Source of the DNA: Acidobacteriota bacterium
GTDB taxonomy: Bacteria > Acidobacteriota > Terriglobia > Acidoferrales > 2-02-FULL-67-57
Direction of reading: 5' to 3'
DNA: 6,403 nucleotides
Assembly (NCBI GenBank): GCA_016210895.1
Contig: JACQTG010000294.1
Span: 1-6,403 of the forward strand
The notes beneath the pieces are model-generated. The model saw only the letters and a program-made list of their open reading frames with translations. It was not told the origin of the DNA and made no database searches. This document shows, in pieces, positions 1 through 5,422 of this stretch. Position numbers and translations under genes: made by a program. Each line of letters starts with the position of its first letter. The stretch's first letter is position 1.

Positions 1-679
1 CACCCAAGCCGATCGCAAGTCGGAGGCGCTGATCGTCGAACGCTTGCACACCTATTTTCCCCAACACGCCATCGTGGCCGAGGAGGGCAGCCGGCGTGAG
101 GCCGCGAGCGACTTCTGCTGGCACGTTGATCCACTCGATGGAACCACGAATTTCGCCCACGGCTACCCGCTGTTCAGTGTTTCGCTCGCTCTTGCCCGCG
201 GAAACGAGATTCTGGTCGGCGTCGTCTACGACCCCATGCACGAGGAGATGTTCCACGCCGTTCAAGGCGAAGGCGCCTGGCTGAACCAGCGGCCCGTACG
301 GGTTTCGTCAGCACCGCTCTTAAGCGAAAGCCTGGTTGCCACCGGGTTTCCCACGCGCAAGCGCCACCGCCATCCCAACCTCGCCTACTTTCACCGCTTC
401 ACCATGCTGACGCACGGAGTGCGCCGCGATGGCTCCGCTGCTCTCGACCTCTGTTACGTTGCTTGCGGGCGGTTCGACGGCTTCTGGGAGCTAAACCTGA
501 ATCCGTGGGACACGGCCGCCGGGGTGCTTCTGGTGCGGGAAGCGCGCGGCCAAGTGACGGACTTCGAAGGCCGACCGTTTCGCCTCGACGACGAGGAGAT
601 TCTGGCCACGAACGGCCGCATCCACGCCGAGATGCGCCAGGTGCTGGTGGAAGTGGCGGCTGAGACTCCGCCGGGCTAG
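1..679 (+). CDS. Inositol monophosphatase family protein (SuhB-like), 5' partial
   Basis: Mg2+-dependent phosphatase of the inositol monophosphatase family, which removes phosphate from myo-inositol-1-phosphate or related sugar or nucleotide phosphates in the cytoplasm. The reading frame is open from base 2 with no stop, and the family sequence is already under way (TQADRKSEALI), so the start lies outside the window; a TTG at 44 is in frame but internal. 225 residues are visible, and about 35-45 are probably missing compared with the usual ~260-270. Numbering from the first visible codon, the metal-site motifs are all present: Glu27-Glu28 in AEEG, DPLDGTTNF with Asp43 and Asp46, and the C-terminal NPWDTAAG with Asp170. 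The usual REAGG after that motif reads REARG here, a small deviation. The substrate cannot be read from sequence; SuhB, HisN-type histidinol phosphatase or a PAP-type nucleotidase are all possible, with a SuhB-like role the default. It points the same way as the nucleoside genes, but the 76-bp gap and a possible promoter leave co-transcription open. Confidence 0.93.
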   Translation, partial: TQADRKSEALIVERLHTYFPQHAIVAEEGSRREAASDFCWHVDPLDGTTNFAHGYPLFSVSLALARGNEILVGVVYDPMHEEMFHAVQGEGAWLNQRPVRVSSAPLLSESLVATGFPTRKRHRHPNLAYFHRFTMLTHGVRRDGSAALDLCYVACGRFDGFWELNLNPWDTAAGVLLVREARGQVTDFEGRPFRLDDEEILATNGRIHAEMRQVLVEVAAETPPG

Positions 680-692
680 GTGCAGGCTGTCT

Positions 693-721
693 TTGCAATC
701 TGACTAACGTGATGGTAGAGT
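693..721 (+). promoter_or_regulatory. Weak sigma-70-like promoter candidate
   Basis: TTGCAA at 693-698 (four of six matches to TTGACA) is followed by exactly 17 bases and then TAGAGT at 716-721 (four of six matches to TATAAT). Transcription would start near 728, leaving a leader of about 28 bases before the ATG at 756. This is the longest non-coding gap in the window, so it is the most natural place for a promoter driving the metallophosphoesterase and nucleoside genes. A match this loose is expected by chance fairly often. Confidence 0.25.
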
Positions 722-744
722 GAGGCCACTGTTCACGCGTCGAC

Positions 745-748
745 AGGA
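745..748 (+). promoter_or_regulatory. Ribosome binding site for the metallophosphoesterase
   Basis: AGGA lies seven bases before the ATG at 756. It favours that start over the in-frame GTG at 720, which has no usable Shine-Dalgarno sequence at a suitable distance and overlaps the only promoter candidate in this gap. Confidence 0.45.
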
Positions 749-755
749 TTCACGA

Positions 756-1550
756 ATGCAGACTGCGCGCCGCCGCTGGCGGCACCCTGCCATTGAGATC
801 ACCCAGCGACGCCTCGAAATCCCCCGCCTGCCGGCGGCCTTTTCGGGCCTGCGTCTGGTGCAGTTGAGCGACATTCACCACGGTCTCTATCTGCCCTTGG
901 AAAGGGTGGAAGAAGCCGTGCGAGTTGCCAACTCCCTCCATCCGCACTTGATCGCCTTGACAGGCGACTTCGTCAGCAACTCGCGCAAGTACATTGAGCC
1001 TGTGGCTCGGGCGCTGAGCCGTCTCCACGCCCCGCTCGGTGTCTTTGCCGTGCTGGGCAACCACGACTGCCGGGTCGGTGCGCAGCACGTGGCCGCAGCC
1101 TTGGAGGGCCACGGGATCGAAGTTCTCCGCAACCGGCACGTGCGTCTGGCGCGCGATTCGGCCAGCCTGTTTGTGGCCGGGGTCGATGACTTGCGCTACG
1201 GGAAGGACAACCTGCACCAGGCGCTCGCCGGTGTGACCCGCGGCTGGCCCACGCTCCTTCTCTGCCACAATCCCGCCATCCTGCCCTACGCCGCCACCTA
1301 TGGTGTCGAGCTCGTGCTGGCCGGTCATACCCACGGCGGACAGGTTGGCCTGCCGCGCCTGCGTTCGCTCGCCGCCCGACGCGGCGTGCGCTTGCCCTGG
1401 GCCGACGGCTGGCAGGAGCTGAACGGCACGCAGCTATACATCAGTCGCGGGCTCGGAACCGTCGTATTCCCGATTCGTTTCCGCTGCCCGGCTGAAATCC
1501 CCCTCTTGCGGCTCCACCCGGCCCGCGCGGTGCCGCGCTCACAGGCCTGA
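756..1550 (+). CDS. Calcineurin-like metallophosphoesterase (YkuE/YaeI/LpxG-like)
   Basis: Binuclear-metal phosphoesterase of the calcineurin superfamily, 264 residues from the ATG at 756 (276 if the upstream GTG at 720 is used). All family blocks appear in order: SDIHHG with Asp39 and His41, LTGDFVSN with Asp71, LGNHDC with Asn102 and His103, LLCHNP with His171, and AGHTHGGQ with His191 and His193. The C-terminal RGLGTVVFPIRF-type block is typical of the YkuE/YaeI branch. Unlike many relatives it has no N-terminal membrane helix or Tat signal; the N-terminus is Arg-rich (MQTARRRWRH), so the protein is probably cytoplasmic or peripherally membrane-bound. Related enzymes include Chlamydia LpxG, a UDP-diacylglucosamine pyrophosphatase, but other branch members act on different phosphoesters, so no substrate is assigned. 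Its stop is only 18 bases before the pyrimidine phosphorylase start, so the two are probably co-transcribed and perhaps translationally linked. Confidence 0.9.
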   Translation: MQTARRRWRHPAIEITQRRLEIPRLPAAFSGLRLVQLSDIHHGLYLPLERVEEAVRVANSLHPHLIALTGDFVSNSRKYIEPVARALSRLHAPLGVFAVLGNHDCRVGAQHVAAALEGHGIEVLRNRHVRLARDSASLFVAGVDDLRYGKDNLHQALAGVTRGWPTLLLCHNPAILPYAATYGVELVLAGHTHGGQVGLPRLRSLAARRGVRLPWADGWQELNGTQLYISRGLGTVVFPIRFRCPAEIPLLRLHPARAVPRSQA

Positions 1551-1568
1551 GCGGCCGCCTTCCTCCGA

Positions 1569-2873
1569 ATGCGCGCGAGCGACCTCATCCAAAAAAAGCG
1601 CGACGCGCAGGAGCTGACCCGCGAGGAGATTTTTTTCCTGATTGACCGCTACACGCGCGGCGAAATTCCCGACTATCAGATGTCCGCTTGGCTAATGGCC
1701 GTCTACTGGCGGGGAATGTCGCCGCGCGAAACCTCCGACCTAACCGAGGCCATGCTCCAGTCAGGCCAGGTGCTCGACCTCTCTCGCCTGTCCGGTCCTA
1801 AAGTGGACAAGCACTCGACCGGCGGCGTGGGCGACAAGACGTCGCTCGTGTTGGCTCCCGCCGTCGCTGCCACCGGTATTCGTGTGCCGATGATTTCCGG
1901 CCGCGGGCTCGGCCACACCGGCGGCACGCTCGACAAGCTGGAAGCCATCCCGGGCTTCAACGTTCGCCTCAGCCTGGCCGAGTTCGTTCGTCTGCTTGAT
2001 ACGGTGGGCGTGGCCCTGATCGGTCAAACGGAGGAAATTGCCCCGGCCGACAAAAAGCTCTACGCGCTGCGCGACGTCACGGCCACGGTGGAGAGCATCC
2101 CACTCATCACCAGTTCCATCCTGAGCAAGAAATTGGCCGAAGGCATCGAGTCGCTGGTGCTGGACGTGAAGGTGGGCTCGGGGGCGTTCATGAAGGATCT
2201 GAGCAGCGCCAGTGCGCTGGCTGACTCCCTGGTGACCATCGGGCGTCGCATGGGCAAGCGTGTGGTGGCACTACTGACCGCGATGGACCAGCCCCTCGGG
2301 CAGGCTATCGGCAATGCCCTGGAAGTGGCCGAAACCTTTGAGGTCTTGCGCGGGCGGGGCCCGGATGACCTCCGCGGTGTTTGCGAGGAACTAGCGGGCT
2401 GGATGATCGTTCTCGGCGGCCGCGCCCAGGACTTGGAGGAAGGGAAGCGAGTCTACCGCAAGATGATTGATTCCGGCGCGGCGGCGCAGAAAATGCGCGA
2501 GATCATTCAGGCGCAGGGCGGAGACCCGAAAACCGTGGATGAGCCGGGGCGGCTCCCGCAGGCGCAGCACCGCCACGAATGGCTCAGCCCGCATGCGGGT
2601 TATCTCGAGCGGCTCGACGCGGAAAAACTCGGTCGGGCCGCAATGCTGCTGGGAGCGGGGCGCGAGCGCGTGGAGGATCGGATCGATCCCGCCGTCGGGC
2701 TGGTGGTACACAAGAAGGTCGGTGAGCCCGTGGAGCGCAACGAGGTGCTCGCGACCGTTTACTACAACGATCCCAAGCGGCTCGAAGGTGCACTGGCTTT
2801 GATGGAAGGCGCGCTGGCGGTGGGCGCACAGCCGCCTGCGGCGAGCCCGCTCATTCATAAAACCCTGGCCTGA
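1569..2873 (+). CDS. pdp: Pyrimidine-nucleoside / thymidine phosphorylase
   Basis: Catalyses phosphorolysis of thymidine, deoxyuridine and possibly uridine to the base plus (deoxy)ribose-1-phosphate; a cytoplasmic homodimer in this family. At 434 residues it is full length (Bacillus Pdp ~433, E. coli DeoA 440). The phosphate-binding stretch KVDKHSTGGVGDKTS (Lys81, His82, Ser83) and the signature SGRGLGHTGGTLDKLE (110-125) are intact. Arg168 in ALRDVTATV, Ser183 and Lys187 in ITSSILSKK match the pyrimidine-contacting Arg171, Ser186 and Lys190 of E. coli DeoA. The overall sequence resembles Bacillus-type Pdp (IPDYQMSA, PADKKLYALRDVTATV, GNALEV), yet position 108 is Met, as in thymidine phosphorylases, where Pdp has Lys. 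The symbol pdp is therefore by overall resemblance; deoA is a reasonable alternative. The ATG at 1569 has no Shine-Dalgarno sequence; CCTCC directly precedes it. The start is fixed because the conserved DLIQKKRD begins at residue 5. Confidence 0.96.
   Translation: MRASDLIQKKRDAQELTREEIFFLIDRYTRGEIPDYQMSAWLMAVYWRGMSPRETSDLTEAMLQSGQVLDLSRLSGPKVDKHSTGGVGDKTSLVLAPAVAATGIRVPMISGRGLGHTGGTLDKLEAIPGFNVRLSLAEFVRLLDTVGVALIGQTEEIAPADKKLYALRDVTATVESIPLITSSILSKKLAEGIESLVLDVKVGSGAFMKDLSSASALADSLVTIGRRMGKRVVALLTAMDQPLGQAIGNALEVAETFEVLRGRGPDDLRGVCEELAGWMIVLGGRAQDLEEGKRVYRKMIDSGAAAQKMREIIQAQGGDPKTVDEPGRLPQAQHRHEWLSPHAGYLERLDAEKLGRAAMLLGAGRERVEDRIDPAVGLVVHKKVGEPVERNEVLATVYYNDPKRLEGALALMEGALAVGAQPPAASPLIHKTLA
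1592..1608 (+). other. In-frame A AAA AAG heptamer followed by a small GC hairpin
   Basis: Codons 8-10 of the phosphorylase read CAA AAA AAG, so the last A of CAA plus the next two codons form A AAA AAG in the phase used by the dnaX -1 frameshift site. Directly after it, GCGC (1598-1601), GAC, GCGC (1605-1608) can form a four-pair hairpin. A -1 shift would meet a TGA at 1643-1645, giving only a short peptide. The KK pair is conserved in the family, so coincidence is the simplest explanation; functional frameshifting is not shown. Confidence 0.25.
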
Positions 2874-2891
2874 TTCGGCTCAACTTTCCTC

Positions 2892-2897
2892 GGAGGG
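2892..2897 (+). promoter_or_regulatory. Strong ribosome binding site for nupC
   Basis: GGAGGG ends seven bases before the ATG at 2905. It is the best-placed strong Shine-Dalgarno sequence in the window and fixes the nupC start. It lies in the 31-base gap after the phosphorylase stop, which has no convincing terminator or promoter. Confidence 0.8.
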
Positions 2898-2904
2898 CAG
2901 ACAC

Positions 2905-4152
2905 ATGGAGCGACTGATGGGATTCGTCGGCCTAGTTACGATGATGGCCATCGCCTACGCCTTTTCTACCAACCGGCGCGCCGTTCGCGTGAAGACCGTG
3001 CTGTGGGGCGTCGGCTTGCAATTTCTCTTCGCCGTGTTCGTCCTGCGTATCGACTTTGGCCGGCGGCTGATGGCTGGGGCGGGCAGCGTGGTCAAACGCT
3101 TCCTCGAGCTCTCCTACGCCGGCTCCCAGTTTGTCTTCGGGCAAATCGGAATCCACACCAGCTCGTTCAGCCAGGAGTTCGGTCGTATCTTTGCCTTTCA
3201 AGTCCTGCCGACGATCATCTTCGTCGCGGCCTTTTTCGCCATCCTCTACCACTATGGCGTCATGCAGCGGGTGATTCGCGTTTTTGCCTGGCTCATGACG
3301 CGCATCATGGGCGCGAGCGGAGCCGAGTCGGTGACCGTGGCCGCCAGTGTGTTCGGCATGGGGCAGACCGAAGCGCCGCTGACGGTACGGCCCTACCTGG
3401 CGCGGCTCACGCAGTCCGAGTTGATGACGATTATGACCTCGGGCTTTGCCCACGTGGCCGGCGGCGTCATGGCCGCTTACATCGCTTTCGGCGTCGAGGC
3501 CAAGCATCTGCTCACGGCCGTGGTGATGACCGCGCCCGGTACCATCCTCCTGGCCAAGCTGTTTCTGCCCGAGACCGAGCAGCCGGAGACGGCCGGCCGC
3601 GTGCGGGTGGAGGTGGAGCGCGTCGATCCCAACGTACTCGGCGCCATCGCCCGCGGCACCACCGACGGGCTCTATTTGGCGCTGAACGTGGGTGCGATGC
3701 TGGTGGCCTTTCTGGCACTGATTGCCCTCTGCAACGCCGTCCTCACCGGTATCCATGACGGCTTGCTGGGCTGGGGCATCGGCTTCTTCCCTAAGAATCT
3801 CGAACAAATCTTCGGTTGGGTCTTTCGTCCCTTCGCCTGGGTGATCGGCGTACCGTGGCACGACGCCGGCACTATCGGCAACTTGATGGGCTTGCGGATG
3901 GTGACCAACGAATTCATCGCCTTTGCCCAGTTGGGAACCTTGCGTGAAGCCCTCGACCCGCGGTCGTTCACGATTGCCACCTTTGCCCTCTGCGGTTTCG
4001 CCAATTTCGGCTCCATCGGGATTCAAATTGGCGGCATCGGGGCGCTGGCGCCCGACCGTCGCGGAGATCTGGCGAAACTGGGTTTCCGCGCCATGATTGC
4101 CGGGACGCTGGCGAACTTCATGTCGGCGGCGATTGCGGGGATTTTGCTATGA
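2905..4152 (+). CDS. nupC: NupC-family concentrative nucleoside transporter (CNT)
   Basis: Inner-membrane symporter that imports nucleosides using an ion gradient, 415 residues, the usual length for bacterial CNTs. It is strongly hydrophobic, with membrane segments from the N-terminus (MGFVGLVTMMAIAYAF) to the last helix (GTLANFMSAAIAGILL). Diagnostic CNT motifs are present: GQTEAPL (153-159, with Gln154, Thr155 and Glu156), NEFIAF (Asn335, Glu336) and CGFANFGSIGIQ (363-374, with Asn367 and Ser370). By comparison with the Vibrio cholerae structure these bind the base and ribose, so nucleoside transport is well supported. The motif GxKx3NEFVA reads GLRMVTNEFIA, with Arg for Lys. The residues expected to hold the coupling Na+ look altered (ASVFGM before GQTE; His183 where Ser or Thr is usual), so the coupling ion is uncertain. 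The TGA stop overlaps the ATG of the purine phosphorylase, which implies one transcript and coupled translation. Confidence 0.95.
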   Translation: MERLMGFVGLVTMMAIAYAFSTNRRAVRVKTVLWGVGLQFLFAVFVLRIDFGRRLMAGAGSVVKRFLELSYAGSQFVFGQIGIHTSSFSQEFGRIFAFQVLPTIIFVAAFFAILYHYGVMQRVIRVFAWLMTRIMGASGAESVTVAASVFGMGQTEAPLTVRPYLARLTQSELMTIMTSGFAHVAGGVMAAYIAFGVEAKHLLTAVVMTAPGTILLAKLFLPETEQPETAGRVRVEVERVDPNVLGAIARGTTDGLYLALNVGAMLVAFLALIALCNAVLTGIHDGLLGWGIGFFPKNLEQIFGWVFRPFAWVIGVPWHDAGTIGNLMGLRMVTNEFIAFAQLGTLREALDPRSFTIATFALCGFANFGSIGIQIGGIGALAPDRRGDLAKLGFRAMIAGTLANFMSAAIAGILL

Positions 4153-5021
4153 TGGCTCGCTTGTTTCCTGCGACGGAGTCTCGTGTGAGCGGCGAGTACG
4201 AGCGCGCGGAAGAAGCCGCGGCGTTCATTCGCAATCGAACGCGCCTCCAACCTCGCATTGGTTTGGTGCTGGGCTCCGGGCTGGGCGCCTTCGCCGACGA
4301 ACTGGCCGACGCCACCGCCATCCCCTACGCCGAGATCCCACACTTCCCTCGATCCACCGCCGTGGGCCACGCCGGGCGGTTTGTCGTTGGCAGGAGCGGC
4401 TACGTGCCCGTGGCGGCGATGCAGGGACGGGCGCACTACTATGAGGGCTATTCAATTCGGGAAGTCGTTTTCCCCGTGCGCGTGTTCCACCAGTTGGGCG
4501 TGCGCGTCCTGGTGCTGACCAACGCCGCCGGTGGCATCAACCTCAAGCTGAAACAGTGCGGCCTGCTCGTCATCCGCGACCACATCAGCCTGCAGGGCGT
4601 GAACCCGCTGCTGGGGCCCAATGATGAGCGCTGGGGGCCACGCTTTCCCGATATGACCGAAGCCTACTCGAAGCGCTTGGCCGCTATTGCCCACGAAGAG
4701 GCCAAGAAGCTTGAGTTGGAGTTATTCGAAGGCGTCTACGCCGCCCTGGCTGGCCCCAGCTACGAAACCCCGGCCGAAATCCGCTATCTGCGGACGATTG
4801 GAGCCGACGTGGTGGGAATGTCCACCGTTCCGGAGGTCATCGTGGCCAATCACATGGGAATGCGGGTGCTGGCCCTCTCCTGCGTGACCAATATGGCGGC
4901 CGGCATCCTCGACAAGAAACTCAGCCACGCCGAAGTCCTGGAGGCCGGCGAGCGTGTCCGGGAACAGTTCACCGCGCTCTTGCAGGCTCTTCTGCCCCGC
5001 TTGGCCCGGGAGGCAGAATGA
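4149..5021 (+). CDS. punA: Purine-nucleoside phosphorylase, trimeric PNP/MTAP type
   Basis: Phosphorolyses purine (deoxy)nucleosides to the base plus (deoxy)ribose-1-phosphate in the cytoplasm; 290 residues, close to the family norm. It belongs to the PNP/MTAP superfamily of human PNP and Bacillus PupG, not the hexameric DeoD family. Visible motifs are LGSGLG (phosphate-binding Ser43), QGRAHYYEGY (Arg94, His96), TNAAGGIN (124-131), GPSYETPAE (Glu206), GMSTVPEVIVA (Met224, Ser225), VTNMAAG (Asn248) and His260. Glu206 and Asn248 correspond to Glu201 and Asn243 of human PNP and point to guanosine and inosine; methylthioadenosine phosphorylases carry Asp at the second position. The ATG at 4149 overlaps the nupC stop as ATGA and has GGGGA seven bases upstream. 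An in-frame GTG at 4185 has a better CGGAG at 4174-4178 and starts nearer the conserved YERAEEAAAFI, so the protein could be 12 residues shorter. The stop overlaps cdd by four bases. Confidence 0.95.
   Translation: MMARLFPATESRVSGEYERAEEAAAFIRNRTRLQPRIGLVLGSGLGAFADELADATAIPYAEIPHFPRSTAVGHAGRFVVGRSGYVPVAAMQGRAHYYEGYSIREVVFPVRVFHQLGVRVLVLTNAAGGINLKLKQCGLLVIRDHISLQGVNPLLGPNDERWGPRFPDMTEAYSKRLAAIAHEEAKKLELELFEGVYAALAGPSYETPAEIRYLRTIGADVVGMSTVPEVIVANHMGMRVLALSCVTNMAAGILDKKLSHAEVLEAGERVREQFTALLQALLPRLAREAE
4990..5018 (+). promoter_or_regulatory. Inverted repeat hiding the cdd ribosome binding site
   Basis: TCTGCC at 4991-4996 is perfectly complementary to GGCAGA at 5012-5017, with one more T-A pair at 4990/5018. 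Two further C-G pairs (4997/5010 and 4998/5009) form if A5011 is bulged. The 3' arm contains most of the cdd Shine-Dalgarno sequence and reaches the first base of its ATG. Ribosomes finishing the purine phosphorylase would melt the stem, so cdd translation would depend on translation of the upstream gene. The pairing is seen in the sequence; the role is inferred. Confidence 0.45.
5008..5013 (+). promoter_or_regulatory. Ribosome binding site for cdd
   Basis: GGGAGG ends four bases before the ATG at 5018, inside the last codons of the purine phosphorylase. The spacing is short but usable, and the site supports this start. Confidence 0.7.
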
Positions 5022-5422
5022 AACAGCGCCAAAAAGAACTTGTCCGGGCAGCCCGGGAGGCGCGCGCGCGGGCGTTTGCGCCTTTTTCTCGCTTCAAGGT
5101 GGGTGCCGCGGTGGAGGGGCGTTCGGGTCGCATTTACACGGGCTGCAACGTGGAGAGCGCGACCTACGGCCTGACGCTCTGCGCCGAACGGGTAGCGATT
5201 TTCGCCGCCGTCGCCGCGGGGGAAAAGAAATTTCGCCGCCTCGCTGTCGTGGCCGACACCGACCGGCTAACGCCTCCCTGTGGAGCCTGCCGGCAAATCA
5301 TCTGGGAGTTCTGCGGCGACTGTGAAGTTATCCTGGCCAATTTGAAGCGCAGGACACAGGTGCTGCGAAGCCGCACCCTGCTGCCCAAACCCTTCGACGC
5401 TTCGCTGCTGTCGCGGGGCTAG
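5018..5422 (+). CDS. cdd: Cytidine deaminase
   Basis: Zinc-dependent deaminase converting cytidine and deoxycytidine to uridine and deoxyuridine, which then feed the pyrimidine phosphorylase in the same operon. At 134 residues it is the short, homotetrameric form. The substrate motif GCNVESATYGLTLCAERVA (42-60) includes Asn44 and Glu46 for the ribose, Cys55 as a zinc ligand and Glu57 as the proton shuttle. PCGACRQ (87-93) supplies the other two zinc ligands, Cys88 and Cys91. The N-terminal FAPFSRFKVGAAV is also characteristic. No catalytic residue is missing. Translation starts within the last codons of the purine phosphorylase (ATGA overlap) from a site that may be folded into a hairpin. The stop codon shares CTAG with the stop of the convergent minus-strand gene, so there is no room for a terminator after it. 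Confidence 0.96.
   Translation: MKQRQKELVRAAREARARAFAPFSRFKVGAAVEGRSGRIYTGCNVESATYGLTLCAERVAIFAAVAAGEKKFRRLAVVADTDRLTPPCGACRQIIWEFCGDCEVILANLKRRTQVLRSRTLLPKPFDASLLSRG
5419..5422. other. CTAG palindrome shared by two convergent stop codons
   Basis: Bases 5420-5422 are the TAG stop of cdd, and the complement of 5419-5421 is the TAG stop of the minus-strand gene. The genes overlap tail to tail by four bases, leaving no space for an intergenic terminator, so transcripts from both sides must run at least slightly antisense into each other. Confidence 0.9.

Noticed and set aside
720..755. GTG at 720 as the start of the metallophosphoesterase
   Set aside because: No usable Shine-Dalgarno sequence, it overlaps the promoter candidate, and the ATG at 756 has AGGA at good spacing. 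It cannot be fully excluded.
732..755. TTCACG repeated at 732-737 and 750-755 as a possible operator
   Set aside because: Only six bases, not an inverted repeat, and not linked to any known regulator site.
680..755. Possible terminator after the inositol monophosphatase gene
   Set aside because: The best stem is four pairs (AGTG/CACT at 719-730) with no following T-run.
1551..1558. GCGGCCGC palindrome between the metallophosphoesterase and the phosphorylase
   Set aside because: A short GC palindrome in a GC-rich genome; no loop suited to a hairpin and no T-run, so not a terminator.
3003..3758. 251-codon plus-strand open frame inside nupC
   Set aside because: Arg/Gly-rich out-of-frame shadow of a GC-rich gene, with no recognisable domain.
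2932..4026. Long (364-codon) open frame on the minus strand antisense to nupC
   Set aside because: It lies wholly inside the well-supported transporter gene, is rich in His, Gly, Asp and Glu as expected from the complement of hydrophobic codons, and shows no family motif.
5004..5061. Direct repeat GCCCGGGAGGC at 5004-5014 and 5051-5061
   Set aside because: The first copy is the cdd ribosome binding region and the second encodes Ala-Arg-Glu-Ala inside cdd with no start codon after it. Eleven GC-rich bases can recur by chance.
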